Counted from the stretch's first letter, positions 13,051-21,355 are shown. The stretch: 25,007 nt of DNA from JBBQTU01 sp038213005 (GCA_038213005.1 JBBQTU010000032.1:1-25007); one strand, 5' to 3'. Made by a program: numbers and translations. The notes: a model not told the origin generated them from the letters alone.

Positions 13051-14985
13051 TCACTCTCGCCCCGGCGACGGCACATGGAAACCCAATTTCTCCACCGCCC
13101 GGCGGAAGGCCGTCTGATCTTTTACCTTCACCGCCAGCATATCGTCGCCCGCCCTGCAGCAGAGCTTCCTCACCGCCGGACTGCTCGCGATAAACGAAAG
13201 CAGCGTCGTGTCACTGCAGCGGATCAGCCTGGCCAGGCCGATATCGGACAGGACATTGGCGAAAAAATGGGCATCAGTGAACAGCGCCGTCACCGCTTCG
13301 GGCAGGGGCGATTGGCTGGAAGACTCCAGAAAGCCCGTCAACTCCCCGATCTCGCGCCCCTGCCCAATGGCACTGCGTATCTTCGCCTGATCCAGCAGCC
13401 AGTCGCCATTACTTTGCTCGATGGCCAATACTTCAATCAGCAGGCGATCCGAAGGCGTCAATGTTTCCGTGGCGTGGATTTGCAGGTCCGGCGTGATGCT
13501 CAGCACGCGCCGAACCGGCATCGCCGGCGGAGAATAGCTCTCACTGCTCCCCAGACAATACGCCCCCAGTCCCGTCAGACGCAGGTGAAACAGCCCATCG
13601 TAACGGCTGAAATACTCCATCTCATCCGTACCCCATTGTTCGCCGTAATCACGGCGGGCCCCGCTCGGCGGAATATAGGCGATGTCAATCAGCCCCAGGG
13701 TGGCGAGGTATTCCATCGACAGGCATAGGATGTAGCGAAACTGAAGAATGTTCCAGCCGCCGCAGCCGTTGAAGCCAAACGAGCCGTATTGCTGTTCGGC
13801 GATATAGAGAGACCACGGGTCCGACGTGATCTCAAACAGGTGCTTTTCCGCCTGCATGTACCGCGAAAACTCGTTCAGGGAAATCCACTGCCCCACCGGA
13901 CACTCGGCCAGCGCCTCCGTGATGGCCACTCGACGGTCGCTCGCCTCGCTCAGATGCCGCAGGCCGTTGCCGGTCTGCCCCCGGATGACATTGATTCGCC
14001 GCAGTTCATCAAGGATGTCAGTGTCGATCCACTCCTCCACGAGCCCTCGCATGGTTTCGTGGGCCGGGGCGGTTAACGCCGCTCGTCCCGCTTTGGTCAA
14101 AGCCAGCTTGCTGCCGTCAGCCTTTGCCAGTTTGCCAGCCTGTAAAATCATCGGCCAGGCAAACGCGCGAATCGGCCCCGGCTCGCCCGTTCCCGGGTAT
14201 TTGGGCTCCTCCTTCGGCCCGGCATCCGCCACGTTCGAAGGATAGAAATCCTCACCTTCCAGCACCTTCGCGATCTGCTTCATTGCGGCCGATGTGGGCC
14301 AGTGATTCTTGTCCGACACCGACACCTTGCCCGCATCCACCAGCCGCAGCACCGACCGCAGCTCGCGCAGCGCGCTGTGCTCCATCTTTCGCTGAACCAG
14401 CGGAATCTCCTGCGTTCCCTTCGTGCGGGTGTTTGTCTTGGCGTTCCACTCCCAGACGGTCTGGACGATGTGCGCCGGAATCTGGTCTATCGTACCGATC
14501 TGTGCAGATTTTGGCCGGGGGATGATCGCTCGCAACCCCCTCTGGACCTCCTGCGACATCACCTGCTGAGGAATCAGCAGGTCCAGCCACCCCAACGTCC
14601 GTTCGTTGCTGCGATAGTAAGTGGCCGCCCCTGTCGCGTTCTCCTCTCTCGCCCACGGAGACCGGCCATGCTTCGCTTCAAACTGCAGCCGACTGAAATA
14701 ACCGTCATCGGACCACGCCGTCTCGGCCACGGCCTCCTTCTGCAATTCTGTCAGCCCGATCAGGGCCGTCGGCAGATTCTCTTCCTGCAGCAGGCGCAAT
14801 AGCACCTCCAGCATCTCAGCCTTCCGCGTCGGCCGCTTGCCCGGGCAACAGTGCCTAACCAGTTTCGACAAGTCCTCAGTGCCATGCCCGGAGAAGGATT
14901 CCATCGTGGTCTTCGGCTGCACGTGCTCGTGAGTGTGATATCGCATATTGCCGGGGAGCTTACCGGACCAGTGGGGCAAATTCAT
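13051..14985 (-). CDS. Stand-alone XPB/Ssl2 helicase C-terminal-like protein
   Basis: A 644-residue protein with no membrane segment or signal peptide. Its C-terminal third resembles the Helicase_C_3 (XPB/Ssl2-like) domain of bacterial helicase-associated proteins: LSITPDLQIHATETLTPSDR, then a helix pair, IRSAIGQGREIGELTGFLES and SSQSPLPEAVTALFTDAH. Near residue 45 the stretch LSKLVRHCCPGKRPTRKAEM looks like a SAP-type DNA-binding helix pair. There is no Walker A, DExH box or other helicase motif, so this is not itself a motor. Most of the middle is unrecognised. The start is uncertain: ATG at 14985, a TTG six bases before, or ATG at MESFSG about 30 codons in. It is a lone gene between repeat elements; a role in DNA metabolism or defence is inference only. 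Confidence 0.65.
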   Translation of the reverse strand: MNLPHWSGKLPGNMRYHTHEHVQPKTTMESFSGHGTEDLSKLVRHCCPGKRPTRKAEMLEVLLRLLQEENLPTALIGLTELQKEAVAETAWSDDGYFSRLQFEAKHGRSPWAREENATGAATYYRSNERTLGWLDLLIPQQVMSQEVQRGLRAIIPRPKSAQIGTIDQIPAHIVQTVWEWNAKTNTRTKGTQEIPLVQRKMEHSALRELRSVLRLVDAGKVSVSDKNHWPTSAAMKQIAKVLEGEDFYPSNVADAGPKEEPKYPGTGEPGPIRAFAWPMILQAGKLAKADGSKLALTKAGRAALTAPAHETMRGLVEEWIDTDILDELRRINVIRGQTGNGLRHLSEASDRRVAITEALAECPVGQWISLNEFSRYMQAEKHLFEITSDPWSLYIAEQQYGSFGFNGCGGWNILQFRYILCLSMEYLATLGLIDIAYIPPSGARRDYGEQWGTDEMEYFSRYDGLFHLRLTGLGAYCLGSSESYSPPAMPVRRVLSITPDLQIHATETLTPSDRLLIEVLAIEQSNGDWLLDQAKIRSAIGQGREIGELTGFLESSSQSPLPEAVTALFTDAHFFANVLSDIGLARLIRCSDTTLLSFIASSPAVRKLCCRAGDDMLAVKVKDQTAFRRAVEKLGFHVPSPGRE

Positions 14986-15001
14986 CTGCAACCGCCACCG
15001 T

Positions 15002-15024
15002 CGCCTGCGGGGGATGCGCAGGCG
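15002..15024. repeat. Small GC-rich hairpin upstream of the helicase-C-like gene
   Basis: CGCCTGCG and CGCAGGCG form a perfect 8-bp stem with a 7-base loop, 17 bases before the ATG at 14985 on the minus strand. It would lie in the leader of that mRNA. There is no T tract. Confidence 0.5.
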
Positions 15025-15167
15025 GGCTTAGGGCTGATCTGTCGCGGCGTAATCGACGTTTGTGCCATTGTTGCGACGGGGCAGGCGGGCTGAAGTGAGG
15101 CGGAGGTGTTGCAGGGGCGTTTGTGGCTCGCGAACGGGCGCGGCACGGCGTTTGATTATGTTTGAGT

Positions 15168-15226
15168 GTGCGAGCCATAGGCTTGAATGCAGAGATGTAA
15201 AAACTGAGGGGAGGATGGCTCGCACA
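15168..15226. repeat. 12-bp perfect inverted repeat with a 35-base spacer
   Basis: TGTGCGAGCCAT (15168-15179) and ATGGCTCGCACA (15215-15226). The spacer is AT-rich relative to its surroundings. No gene fits here. It lies in the 673-base gap between 14985 and 15659, which otherwise holds the hairpin at 15002, the terminator at 15289 and the element at 15391. Confidence 0.8.
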
Positions 15227-15288
15227 TTTATTTGCCCGCGCATACCGGCCCCGTCCCGTCGAGGGATCCGGGTCGGTCCCATAGCCCG

Positions 15289-15324
15289 CGGCTGGGGTGA
15301 TGAACCTCAGCCGTTTTTATTTTT
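15289..15324 (+). terminator. Intrinsic terminator with no gene before it
   Basis: CGGCTGGGG and CCTCAGCCG pair over 9 bp (one G-T wobble) around a 7-base loop, followed by TTTTTATTTTT. On the plus strand no gene precedes it, since the neighbour to the left is leftward. It may end a small RNA that starts in or after the inverted repeat at 15168-15226. Confidence 0.75.
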
Positions 15325-15390
15325 GGCGTCAGTCTGGCGGAAGCGGGTTGCGGACCTTCAGACCGAGCGCCTCCGGGGGCGCTACTGCGG

Positions 15391-15597
15391 GGGCGTGCCC
15401 GTTTTGTCGGGCAGATGCAAGTCGCGCGTCAGCGGGTGGTTGGAGCGAATACGATGCTGAAAGAGGTGCCGCCCTTTCAGGGCTCATTCAGGTTGAATGG
15501 TTCTTACCCAGGGCTGCGCGAGTACGCTTACCCTGGGCTTAAGAATGCCGCCCCGTTGGGGCTAAGAAATCGCGCACCCGGAAAAACGGGCACGCCC
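15391..15597 (+). mobile_element. 207-bp element with 21-bp terminal inverted repeats
   Basis: The ends, 15391-15411 and 15577-15597, are inverted copies matching at 19 of 21 positions and beginning GGGCGTGCCCGTTTT. Inside are further hairpins: GCCCTTTCAGGGC, the pair CCCAGGG/CCCTGGG around a 17-base loop, and GCCCCGTTGGGGC. A truncated copy of the left half (91/102) lies inverted at 6969-7070. No coding capacity. It resembles the REP- or MITE-type repeats mobilised in trans by an enzyme encoded elsewhere; the mobilising enzyme is not in the window. It ends about 60 bases before the glutaminase-family gene. Confidence 0.8.
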
Positions 15598-15658
15598 CTA
15601 CCGCGGGCGAATGTCGCTGTGGCTTGACAGGCTTGGCGAGTGCACGAAAACTATCGAC

Positions 15659-17719
15659 ATGGATAACAAACTGCCGCAGTTCCGACCGCCGGCCGTGCCG
15701 CTGGTTGCGCATGACCCTTATTTCAGCGTCTGGTCGTTCGGTGATCGTCTGACGGACGGCTGGCCGAAGCATTGGACGGGGCGGAATCATAGTGCCAGCG
15801 GCATCATCCGCATCGACGCTTCGGCGTATCGCTACACGGGTATTGCGCCCTCTGATGCGCCGGCGATGGAGCAGGTGTCGGTGGAGGTGTGGCCGACGCG
15901 AACGATCTATCTCTTTCGAGCCGGGGGGATCGAGCTGGGGCTGACGTTCACGACGCCGGCTCTGGCGGATGACCTGGACATCCTGGCGCGGCCGCTGACG
16001 TATCTGTCGTGGGAGGTGCGGTCGATGGATGGTCGGGCGCATGAGGTGGCGGTGCATTTTGATGTGCAGGGCGAGTGGATGGTCGATAGTGGCGCGCAGC
16101 AGGTCACGTGGGGGCGGCATCGCGTGGCGGGGCTGAGCGTACAGCGGATGGGGGCGGCCGACCAGCAGGTGCTCAAACGCTCCGGCGACGACCTTCGCAT
16201 CGAATGGGGCTACCTTTATCTGGCGATTCCAAGCGAGGCCGGCGCGAGCGATGTGGCCGGGCCGGCCGAGACGGTCCGTGCGGCGTTCGTGACGACCGGC
16301 AGGCTGCCTGCGGAGGATGACACGCGGAGTTCGGCGGCGGTGAGCGATGGATGGCCGGTGCTGGCGATCGCGTTTGACCTGGGAACCGTTGCGCCGGCAG
16401 CGGCGGTGTCGCGTCACGCGATGATCGCGTACGACGACGTATTCTGCATCGAGTATCTGCGCCGCAAGCTGCGCCCGTACTGGCAGCGGCTGGGGTGGAC
16501 GATGGGCGAGCTGCTCAAGACGGCCGCGGCGCAGCGGGTGGCGCTGTTCGAGCGGTGCGCGCGGTTTGATGAGCAGATGATGGCCGACCTGCGCGCGGCC
16601 GGGGGCGAGAAATACGCGCGGCTGTGTGCGTTGTCGTACCGGGAGGCGATCGCTGCGCACAAGCTGGCGATCGACATTGACGGCACCCCGCTGTTCTTCT
16701 CGAAGGAGAACTTTTCAAACGGCTGCATCGCGACGGTCGATGTGACGTATCCATCCTCGCCGCTGTTTCTGCTGGTGCAGCCCGAGTTGCTGCGCGGAAT
16801 GCTCACGCCGATCTTTCAGTATGCGGCGAGCAGCCAGTGGCGGTTTGGGTTCGCGCCGCACGACTTGGGGCAATATCCGCTGGCCAACGGACAGGTGTAC
16901 GGCGGCGCGGAGACCAGCGAGCGTGACCAGATGCCGGTTGAAGAGTGCGGCAACATGCTCATCCTCACGTGCGCTCTGGCGCACGCCGACGGCAACGCCG
17001 ACTACGCGAAGCGGCACTGGCCACTGCTGCAGCAGTGGGCGGCGTACCTGGCGGACAAGGGTTTTGATCCGCCCAACCAGCTCTGCACCGACGACTTCGC
17101 CGGGCACCTGGCGCATAACGCGAACCTGAGCATCAAGGCGATCCTGGGTCTGGCAGGCTTCGCCCGGCTGTGCGAGATGGCCGGGGATGCGGGCGAGGCA
17201 GCGAAGTATCGCGCCCTCGCTGAATCATTCGCAAAGGCCTGGCTGGCAGCGGCCGACGATGGGGACCACTATCGCCTGGCATTCGATGCGCCCGACTCGT
17301 GGAGTCAGAAGTACAACCTGATCTGGGACACGCTCCTGGGCCTGAACGTCTTTCCGCCGTCGGTCGCGAAGAAAGAGCTGGCCTATTACCGGGCGCACAA
17401 GAACACGCCCAATGGCCTGCCCCTGGACAACCGCAAGACGTATACGAAGCTGGACTGGATCGTGTGGACGGCGTGCCTCACGGGCGACCGCGAGGACTTT
17501 GACGCACTGGTGGGGCCTGCGTACGACTGGGCGCACAGTTCGCCCTCACGCGTTCCGTTGACTGACTGGTACGAAACGGCCGACGGTAAGCAGGTTGGCT
17601 TTCAGGCCCGCAGCGTTGTGGGCGGGCTGTTCATACGGCTGCTGCAGGACGCTGCGGTCTGGGAAAAGTGGGCCTCCCGCGCCCGCGGCAATCGGGCGGG
17701 CGGGGCATCCCGTCACTAA
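15659..17719 (+). CDS. Glutaminase-family protein (DUF5127/DUF4965/DUF1793)
   Basis: A 686-residue protein of the fungal glutaminase A-like family. It starts with FRPPAVPLVAHDPYFSVWS, the N-terminal beta-domain signature (DUF5127-like), which runs to about residue 270. The rest is an (alpha/alpha)6 glycosidase-like barrel: LSYREAIAAHKLAID and KENFSNGCIATVDVTYPSSP (DUF4965), FAPHDLGQYPLANGQ with METS-like EECGNMLIL, and LDWIVWTACLTG plus PLTDWYET (DUF1793) at the end. Fungal members hydrolyse glutamine, but many bacterial members sit in glycan loci, so activity is uncertain. No signal peptide is present, unlike most relatives. The ATG at 15659 was preferred to one 48 bases upstream because homologous sequence begins right after it; no ribosome site is visible for either. 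It is a single gene after a repeat element. Confidence 0.85.
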   Translation: MDNKLPQFRPPAVPLVAHDPYFSVWSFGDRLTDGWPKHWTGRNHSASGIIRIDASAYRYTGIAPSDAPAMEQVSVEVWPTRTIYLFRAGGIELGLTFTTPALADDLDILARPLTYLSWEVRSMDGRAHEVAVHFDVQGEWMVDSGAQQVTWGRHRVAGLSVQRMGAADQQVLKRSGDDLRIEWGYLYLAIPSEAGASDVAGPAETVRAAFVTTGRLPAEDDTRSSAAVSDGWPVLAIAFDLGTVAPAAAVSRHAMIAYDDVFCIEYLRRKLRPYWQRLGWTMGELLKTAAAQRVALFERCARFDEQMMADLRAAGGEKYARLCALSYREAIAAHKLAIDIDGTPLFFSKENFSNGCIATVDVTYPSSPLFLLVQPELLRGMLTPIFQYAASSQWRFGFAPHDLGQYPLANGQVYGGAETSERDQMPVEECGNMLILTCALAHADGNADYAKRHWPLLQQWAAYLADKGFDPPNQLCTDDFAGHLAHNANLSIKAILGLAGFARLCEMAGDAGEAAKYRALAESFAKAWLAAADDGDHYRLAFDAPDSWSQKYNLIWDTLLGLNVFPPSVAKKELAYYRAHKNTPNGLPLDNRKTYTKLDWIVWTACLTGDREDFDALVGPAYDWAHSSPSRVPLTDWYETADGKQVGFQARSVVGGLFIRLLQDAAVWEKWASRARGNRAGGASRH

Positions 17720-17738
17720 CCCTCCCCACAGAGGAGGG
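17720..17738. terminator. Hairpin between convergent genes
   Basis: CCCTCC and GGAGGG form a perfect 6-bp stem with a 7-base loop directly after the stop of the glutaminase-family gene and 27 bases before the end of the recombinase gene. No T tract, but the position suits a two-way terminator. Confidence 0.4.
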
Positions 17739-17764
17739 GAGAAGATGGCGTGGGCCAAGATCGT

Positions 17765-18934
17765 CTACTTCGGCGCGGCTTCGGAATGATCGGGATCACG
17801 AGAAGGCGCAGGGCGTTTCGCGGCCGGGGCGTCAGGTGCGTCGTCGGTTGTGTCGGTTGTGTCGGCCGCGTCGTCGGCGTCGATCGGCAACTCCGGTAGC
17901 GGAGTCTCTGACGAAGGCACGGCGGCGGAGATCGGGTGTGCGTGGGCTCTTGGGTGAGCGAGGTCGTAGGCCTTATTGATGTAGGCCGAGGTCAGGTGGG
18001 TGTAGATCTGGGTGGTGCCCAGGCTTTGGTGGCCCAGCAGTTCCTGCACGCTGCGCAAGTCAGCACCGGCGTTTAGCAGGTGCGTGGCGAAGGTGTGGCG
18101 CAGCGTGTGTGGGCTGATGCGGGGATCCAGGCCTGCGCCGATGAGGTATTTGTCCAGCTTGCGTCGGACCGAGCGGGCACTGAGTGGGCCGCCGTATTTG
18201 TTCACGAACACCCGCTGCGCGTGGGGACCCTGCATCAGGCCGGCCTCGCTGCGGAGTTCGAAATAGCGCCCGATCGCGGTGATGGCCTTGGAGCCGATCG
18301 GGGTGAGGCGGTCTTTGCGGCCTTTGCCGCGGATGCGCAGGATGCCTTCCTGCAGGTCCATCTGGGAACTCTGCAGGCCCACCAGTTCGCTGACGCGCAG
18401 GCCTGAGGAGTAAAGCACCTCGAGCATTGCGGTGTCGCGGGCACCGAGCATGTCGGTGTCGCCGGGGGCGCGGAGGAGCTGCTCGATCTGGTCGCCGTCC
18501 ATGCACTTGGGCAGGTGCTTTTCCTGACGCGGAGTGCGGATGCCGGTCAGTGGGGTCGCCTGCACGAGGCCCCGGCGCATCAGGAAACGGTAGAAGCTGC
18601 GGAGCGTGGCGAGCTTTCTGGCGGTGCTGCTCTTGGTGTAGCCTTCGGCGTAGAGCTCGGCGAGGTATTCGCGAACGCAAAGGGCGTCGGCCTTGAGCAG
18701 ATGGTCATCGAACTGGACGGGGTCAGAGGGTTGCTGGTCCGGGGACGGTCGGGGCTTGAGGCCGCGGCCGAGGAGGCAGTCACCGTACTGACGGACATCG
18801 GTGCCGTAGCTGCGGACGGTGTGGTCACTGAAATGTTTCTCGAGCTGGAGGTAGTCGAGGAACTGGCGGACCAGCGGCGAGAGCGGCCCGGGTGGCGGGG
18901 CAACCGTGGGCTGCTCGGTATCGGGGATGGCCAC
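17765..18934 (-). CDS. XerC/XerD-type tyrosine recombinase
   Basis: Site-specific recombinase of about 389 residues, probably resolving chromosome dimers at dif with a partner. The N-terminal core-binding (SAM-like) domain runs from LSPLVRQFLDYLQLEKHFSD to FYRFLMRRGL, and the catalytic domain follows. All catalytic residues are seen: Arg in SSGLRVSELVGL, Lys in RIRGKGRKDRLTP, HTLRHTFATHLL, GHQSLGTTQIYTH with the nucleophile Tyr. The start is a GTG at 18934 with AAGGA upstream; a longer frame would overlap the preceding gene by 83 bases. The C terminus has an unusual 65-70 residue Asp/Ala/Pro/Thr-rich tail (DDAADTTDTTDD) beyond the catalytic domain. No attachment sites or integrase cargo are nearby, so a housekeeping Xer is more likely than a phage integrase. 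Whether it is XerC or XerD cannot be told. Confidence 0.9.
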   Translation of the reverse strand: MAIPDTEQPTVAPPPGPLSPLVRQFLDYLQLEKHFSDHTVRSYGTDVRQYGDCLLGRGLKPRPSPDQQPSDPVQFDDHLLKADALCVREYLAELYAEGYTKSSTARKLATLRSFYRFLMRRGLVQATPLTGIRTPRQEKHLPKCMDGDQIEQLLRAPGDTDMLGARDTAMLEVLYSSGLRVSELVGLQSSQMDLQEGILRIRGKGRKDRLTPIGSKAITAIGRYFELRSEAGLMQGPHAQRVFVNKYGGPLSARSVRRKLDKYLIGAGLDPRISPHTLRHTFATHLLNAGADLRSVQELLGHQSLGTTQIYTHLTSAYINKAYDLAHPRAHAHPISAAVPSSETPLPELPIDADDAADTTDTTDDAPDAPAAKRPAPSRDPDHSEAAPK

Positions 18935-18956
18935 GGCAAATCCTTCTGCCAGGCGG

Positions 18957-19721
18957 CTATCGCGGTCCGGACATTGCGGCGCCGGACGGGCCACCCTGCG
19001 GCGGCGGCTGCGGGGTCGGGAAGAGCGCGGCAAGGTCATCGATCTGCCAGACGCCGCTATGCTTATGCTTACTCATGACCACTGTGTAGCGGCCGACGTA
19101 TGCCGACTTTTCCATTTCCATCAAGAGCATGGTCGCTGCGAAGGGGCCGGGTTGGAGGTCGACCAGGCCATTGGATTTGAGGGACTTGATCTTGCCGGCA
19201 TCGCGCGAGCCTTGGATCGCGGTCCACTGGTGGCTGAAGGCCTTGAAGTCGATCTTCTTCTCAGTGCGGAATCGCTCGCTGAAGAGGCTCCATGCCTTCT
19301 GGTAGTCCTCTTGCATCACCGACTGGGCCAACTGGCCGCAGACGGCGAGGACTTCGGCCTTCATCGGGCGCTGTTTGAGGCGTTCCATAAACTGGCCGCC
19401 GAATTGGAAACCGCCGATGCCCAGGGCAAGAAGGATGCCTGCCCACGCGAGGAGGCGGCCGGCCTGGGTGCCGTTGCTGCCAGAGATCTGGCGCAGGGCG
19501 ACGAGGCCCAGGACGATGGCGAGGACGGGGACGGCCAGCCACAGCGGCGAGAGGAAGATCAGGCCTGTCGCCAAGCCCGCGAGAATGGCGGCGACAGCGG
19601 TGAGGTTTACGGCGACGTATTCCTGAGAGGAGAGCCCCGCCGTGTTGGACATGCGGTGGAGGGAGGCCAGAGGGTCCTGGGAGGCGTCACGATCGTTCGA
19701 GTTGGGAGCTGTGTCGGCCAT
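18957..19721 (-). CDS. Membrane protein with DUF4190-like segment and soluble C-terminal domain
   Basis: A 254-residue protein of unknown function. The first 35 residues are polar. Three hydrophobic segments follow at about 37-57 (VNLTAVAAILAGLATGLIFL), 59-77 and 88-106, in the pattern of DUF4190 proteins. After FGGQFMERLKQRP comes a soluble domain, about 118-240, with MQEDYQKAWSLFSERFRTEK and SGVWQIDDLAALF, which resembles the DUF4019/DUF4878 or NTF2-like lipoprotein fold. The end is Pro-rich. The ATG at 19721 has no strong ribosome site. It runs in the same direction as the recombinase gene, with 22 bases between, so the two probably share a transcript. No function is assigned. Confidence 0.75.
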   Translation of the reverse strand: MADTAPNSNDRDASQDPLASLHRMSNTAGLSSQEYVAVNLTAVAAILAGLATGLIFLSPLWLAVPVLAIVLGLVALRQISGSNGTQAGRLLAWAGILLALGIGGFQFGGQFMERLKQRPMKAEVLAVCGQLAQSVMQEDYQKAWSLFSERFRTEKKIDFKAFSHQWTAIQGSRDAGKIKSLKSNGLVDLQPGPFAATMLLMEMEKSAYVGRYTVVMSKHKHSGVWQIDDLAALFPTPQPPPQGGPSGAAMSGPR

Positions 19722-19777
19722 ACGGGTGGATCACTCCGGAGTTTGAGGCATGTTCGCCAGCACCGAAAATGTCATGG

Positions 19778-19800
19778 CCGGGGCTCACGCAAAGCCCCGG
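19778..19800. repeat. 8-bp perfect hairpin in an otherwise empty gap
   Basis: CCGGGGCT and AGCCCCGG surround a 7-base loop between the leftward lipoprotein gene and the leftward membrane protein gene. No T tract follows on either strand. The 287-base gap around it holds no gene. Confidence 0.5.
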
Positions 19801-20008
19801 CGGCCTGCAGATGGCTGCGGGGCACGAAGTTAAGGCGTCGGCCAGCAAAGGTCAATGCCCATTGGTGTCGCCCATTCGTGTCGTGGCGGGCACCGGGGAG
19901 TCCAGACAGCGTCTGGGCAAAAACAGAGAGTCAGCCCAACGACGTCAGGCCGACTCGCGATTCGGCGAATGCTGCAGCCCACGGCTGGTCAAAGCAGCAG
20001 CGGCGGAC

Positions 20009-20245
20009 TTAGCGGACATTCCAGATCGTGTTCTGGCTGGACGGACGGAGCAGGAAGACTTCATCGAAGTCGTCCTGGAGTTCTTGCCAGTCGGTGACCA
20101 TGCTGTGCGCGATCAGGTCGCCGCGCTCGGAGGTCGAATAGGCCGGGGTGGCGAGGGGATCGAACTTGCCCAGGCGGCTCTGGGCACAGCCGGCGCCAAG
20201 CGCCACAACACCAAGAAGCAGGGCCATAGATGAGAGTGTCTTCAT
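20009..20245 (-). CDS. Small lipoprotein of unknown function
   Basis: A 78-residue protein with a lipoprotein signal peptide, MKTLSSMALLLGVVALGAGC, where LGAGC is the lipobox and Cys20 would be lipidated. The mature part, about 58 residues, is polar and ends LLLRP-like: DDFDEVFLLRPSSQNTIWNVR. I recall similar short proteins in planctomycetes, but no function is known to me. The ATG follows GAGGAAGG about nine bases upstream; longer in-frame versions would lack a signal peptide at the start. It is divergent from efp with about 300 bases between. It would sit in the outer or inner membrane facing the periplasm. Confidence 0.75.
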   Translation of the reverse strand: MKTLSSMALLLGVVALGAGCAQSRLGKFDPLATPAYSTSERGDLIAHSMVTDWQELQDDFDEVFLLRPSSQNTIWNVR

Positions 20246-20384
20246 TTGACTGTACCTTCCTCTTGTTGACAGATGGGGTTGCACATCATCACAACCCGCA
20301 ATCCTCAATTTAACCGCAACGGCGAGCCAATGTCAAAGTTGTTGTGCTCGCTTTCTTTGACTTTCCGCTCTTCCGGGCTGTCGT

Positions 20385-20413
20385 TTGACGCCAGTAGCGC
20401 CAACCAGTAAACT
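20385..20413 (+). promoter_or_regulatory. Candidate promoter of efp
   Basis: TTGACG (20385-20390), a 17-base spacer and TAAACT (20408-20413). This gives a leader of about 125 bases before the efp ATG. The remaining part of the 20246-20546 gap shows nothing else of note. Confidence 0.55.
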
Positions 20414-20546
20414 TCCCGGCCCTCTGCCGAGTTTGGAGAGGTCTGCGCCGTCACAGCGCCCGAGTGTTTCTTATTGTAATCCGGCCGACCGACGCGTATC
20501 GGACGCTTCGTAAGCCCCTGAAATCAGTCGATTCGAGGTAAGAGCA

Positions 20547-21101
20547 ATGCGTGCAAGTGAAATCCGTCGCGGTGAAGCCGTCATAATCGAAGGCAAGATG
20601 TACGTCGTCACCAATGCTGACCACAACACCCCCGGCAACCTTCGCGCCAAGGTCACCTTCAAGATGCGTGACGTCTCCAAGGGCACCATCATGGATAAGC
20701 GCGTCGGCGCCACCGACGACATCCAGGTCATCATCCTGGACAAGCGTCAGGTGGAGTATCTCTACTCCGACCAGACCGGGCACATCATCATGGACCAGAT
20801 CACCTACGATCAGATGTCCATCTCCCGCGAGGTCTTCGGCGACGACATCCTCTACCTGAAGCCCAACACGCAGCTCTCGGCGATGTTCTACGAAGGCAAC
20901 ATGGTCAGCTATGAAATGCCCAAGACCGTGGACCTGCAGGTGACCGACACCCCCCCGGGCATCAAGGGCGCCACCGCGACCAACCAGCTCAAGGAAGCCA
21001 CGATGGAAACTGGGCTCAAGACCAAGGTCCCGGCCTTCATCGAAATCGGCGAGACCATCCGCATCAACTGCGAAACCGGCGGCTACCTCAGCCGCGCCTG
21101 A
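20547..21101 (+). CDS. efp: Elongation factor P
   Basis: Binds the ribosome between the P and E sites and relieves stalling at consecutive prolines. The 184 residues are of normal length and all three domains are seen: the KOW-like domain I (RGEAVIIEGKMYVVTNADHN), the OB domain II (VIILDKRQVEYLYSD), and domain III ending TDTPPGIKGATA and IEIGETIRINCETGGYLSR. The domain I tip reads TPGNLRAKV, so the residue aligned with the modified Lys34 of E. coli (PGKG) is Asn, and neither the lysyl nor the rhamnosyl modification could occur there. The ATG follows GAGGT at seven bases, one of the few clear ribosome sites in the window. It stands alone with its own promoter. Confidence 0.96.
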   Translation: MRASEIRRGEAVIIEGKMYVVTNADHNTPGNLRAKVTFKMRDVSKGTIMDKRVGATDDIQVIILDKRQVEYLYSDQTGHIIMDQITYDQMSISREVFGDDILYLKPNTQLSAMFYEGNMVSYEMPKTVDLQVTDTPPGIKGATATNQLKEATMETGLKTKVPAFIEIGETIRINCETGGYLSRA

Positions 21102-21355
21102 GCCAGCATCAAGTCGTAAGGCCAAGCATGAGCTTGCTTTACGTTCCTGAACCAAACAAGCACGCCGAGCCCATCAGACTCGCCGTGCTGACCGAAAGAG
21201 TGCAGACGGCTCTCTTCTTTCCGCTGTGGGGGGGGGCAGCTATCCGTTGCAGAATTACACCGTTGTTGCCACGGGGGCACTGAGTAACCGGCTCCAACCC
21301 GTTGGCACTCGGGGCATCCTGTCCGATCGCCATTTCCCCGCCGGGGCCCGACGAG

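Noticed and set aside
15215..15460. A plus-strand frame starting MARTFICPR after GAGGGGAGG
   Set aside because: The ribosome-like site touches the ATG, the frame reads through an intrinsic terminator and into the repeat element, and the protein is not recognised.
18906..20012. A 368-codon plus-strand frame over the membrane protein gene and the gap before the lipoprotein gene
   Set aside because: Antisense to a gene with real membrane segments; composition is that of a shadow frame.
21228..21237. Run of nine G as a phase-variation tract
   Set aside because: No gene spans it whose frame would be switched, so it is only a homopolymer and a possible sequencing weak point.
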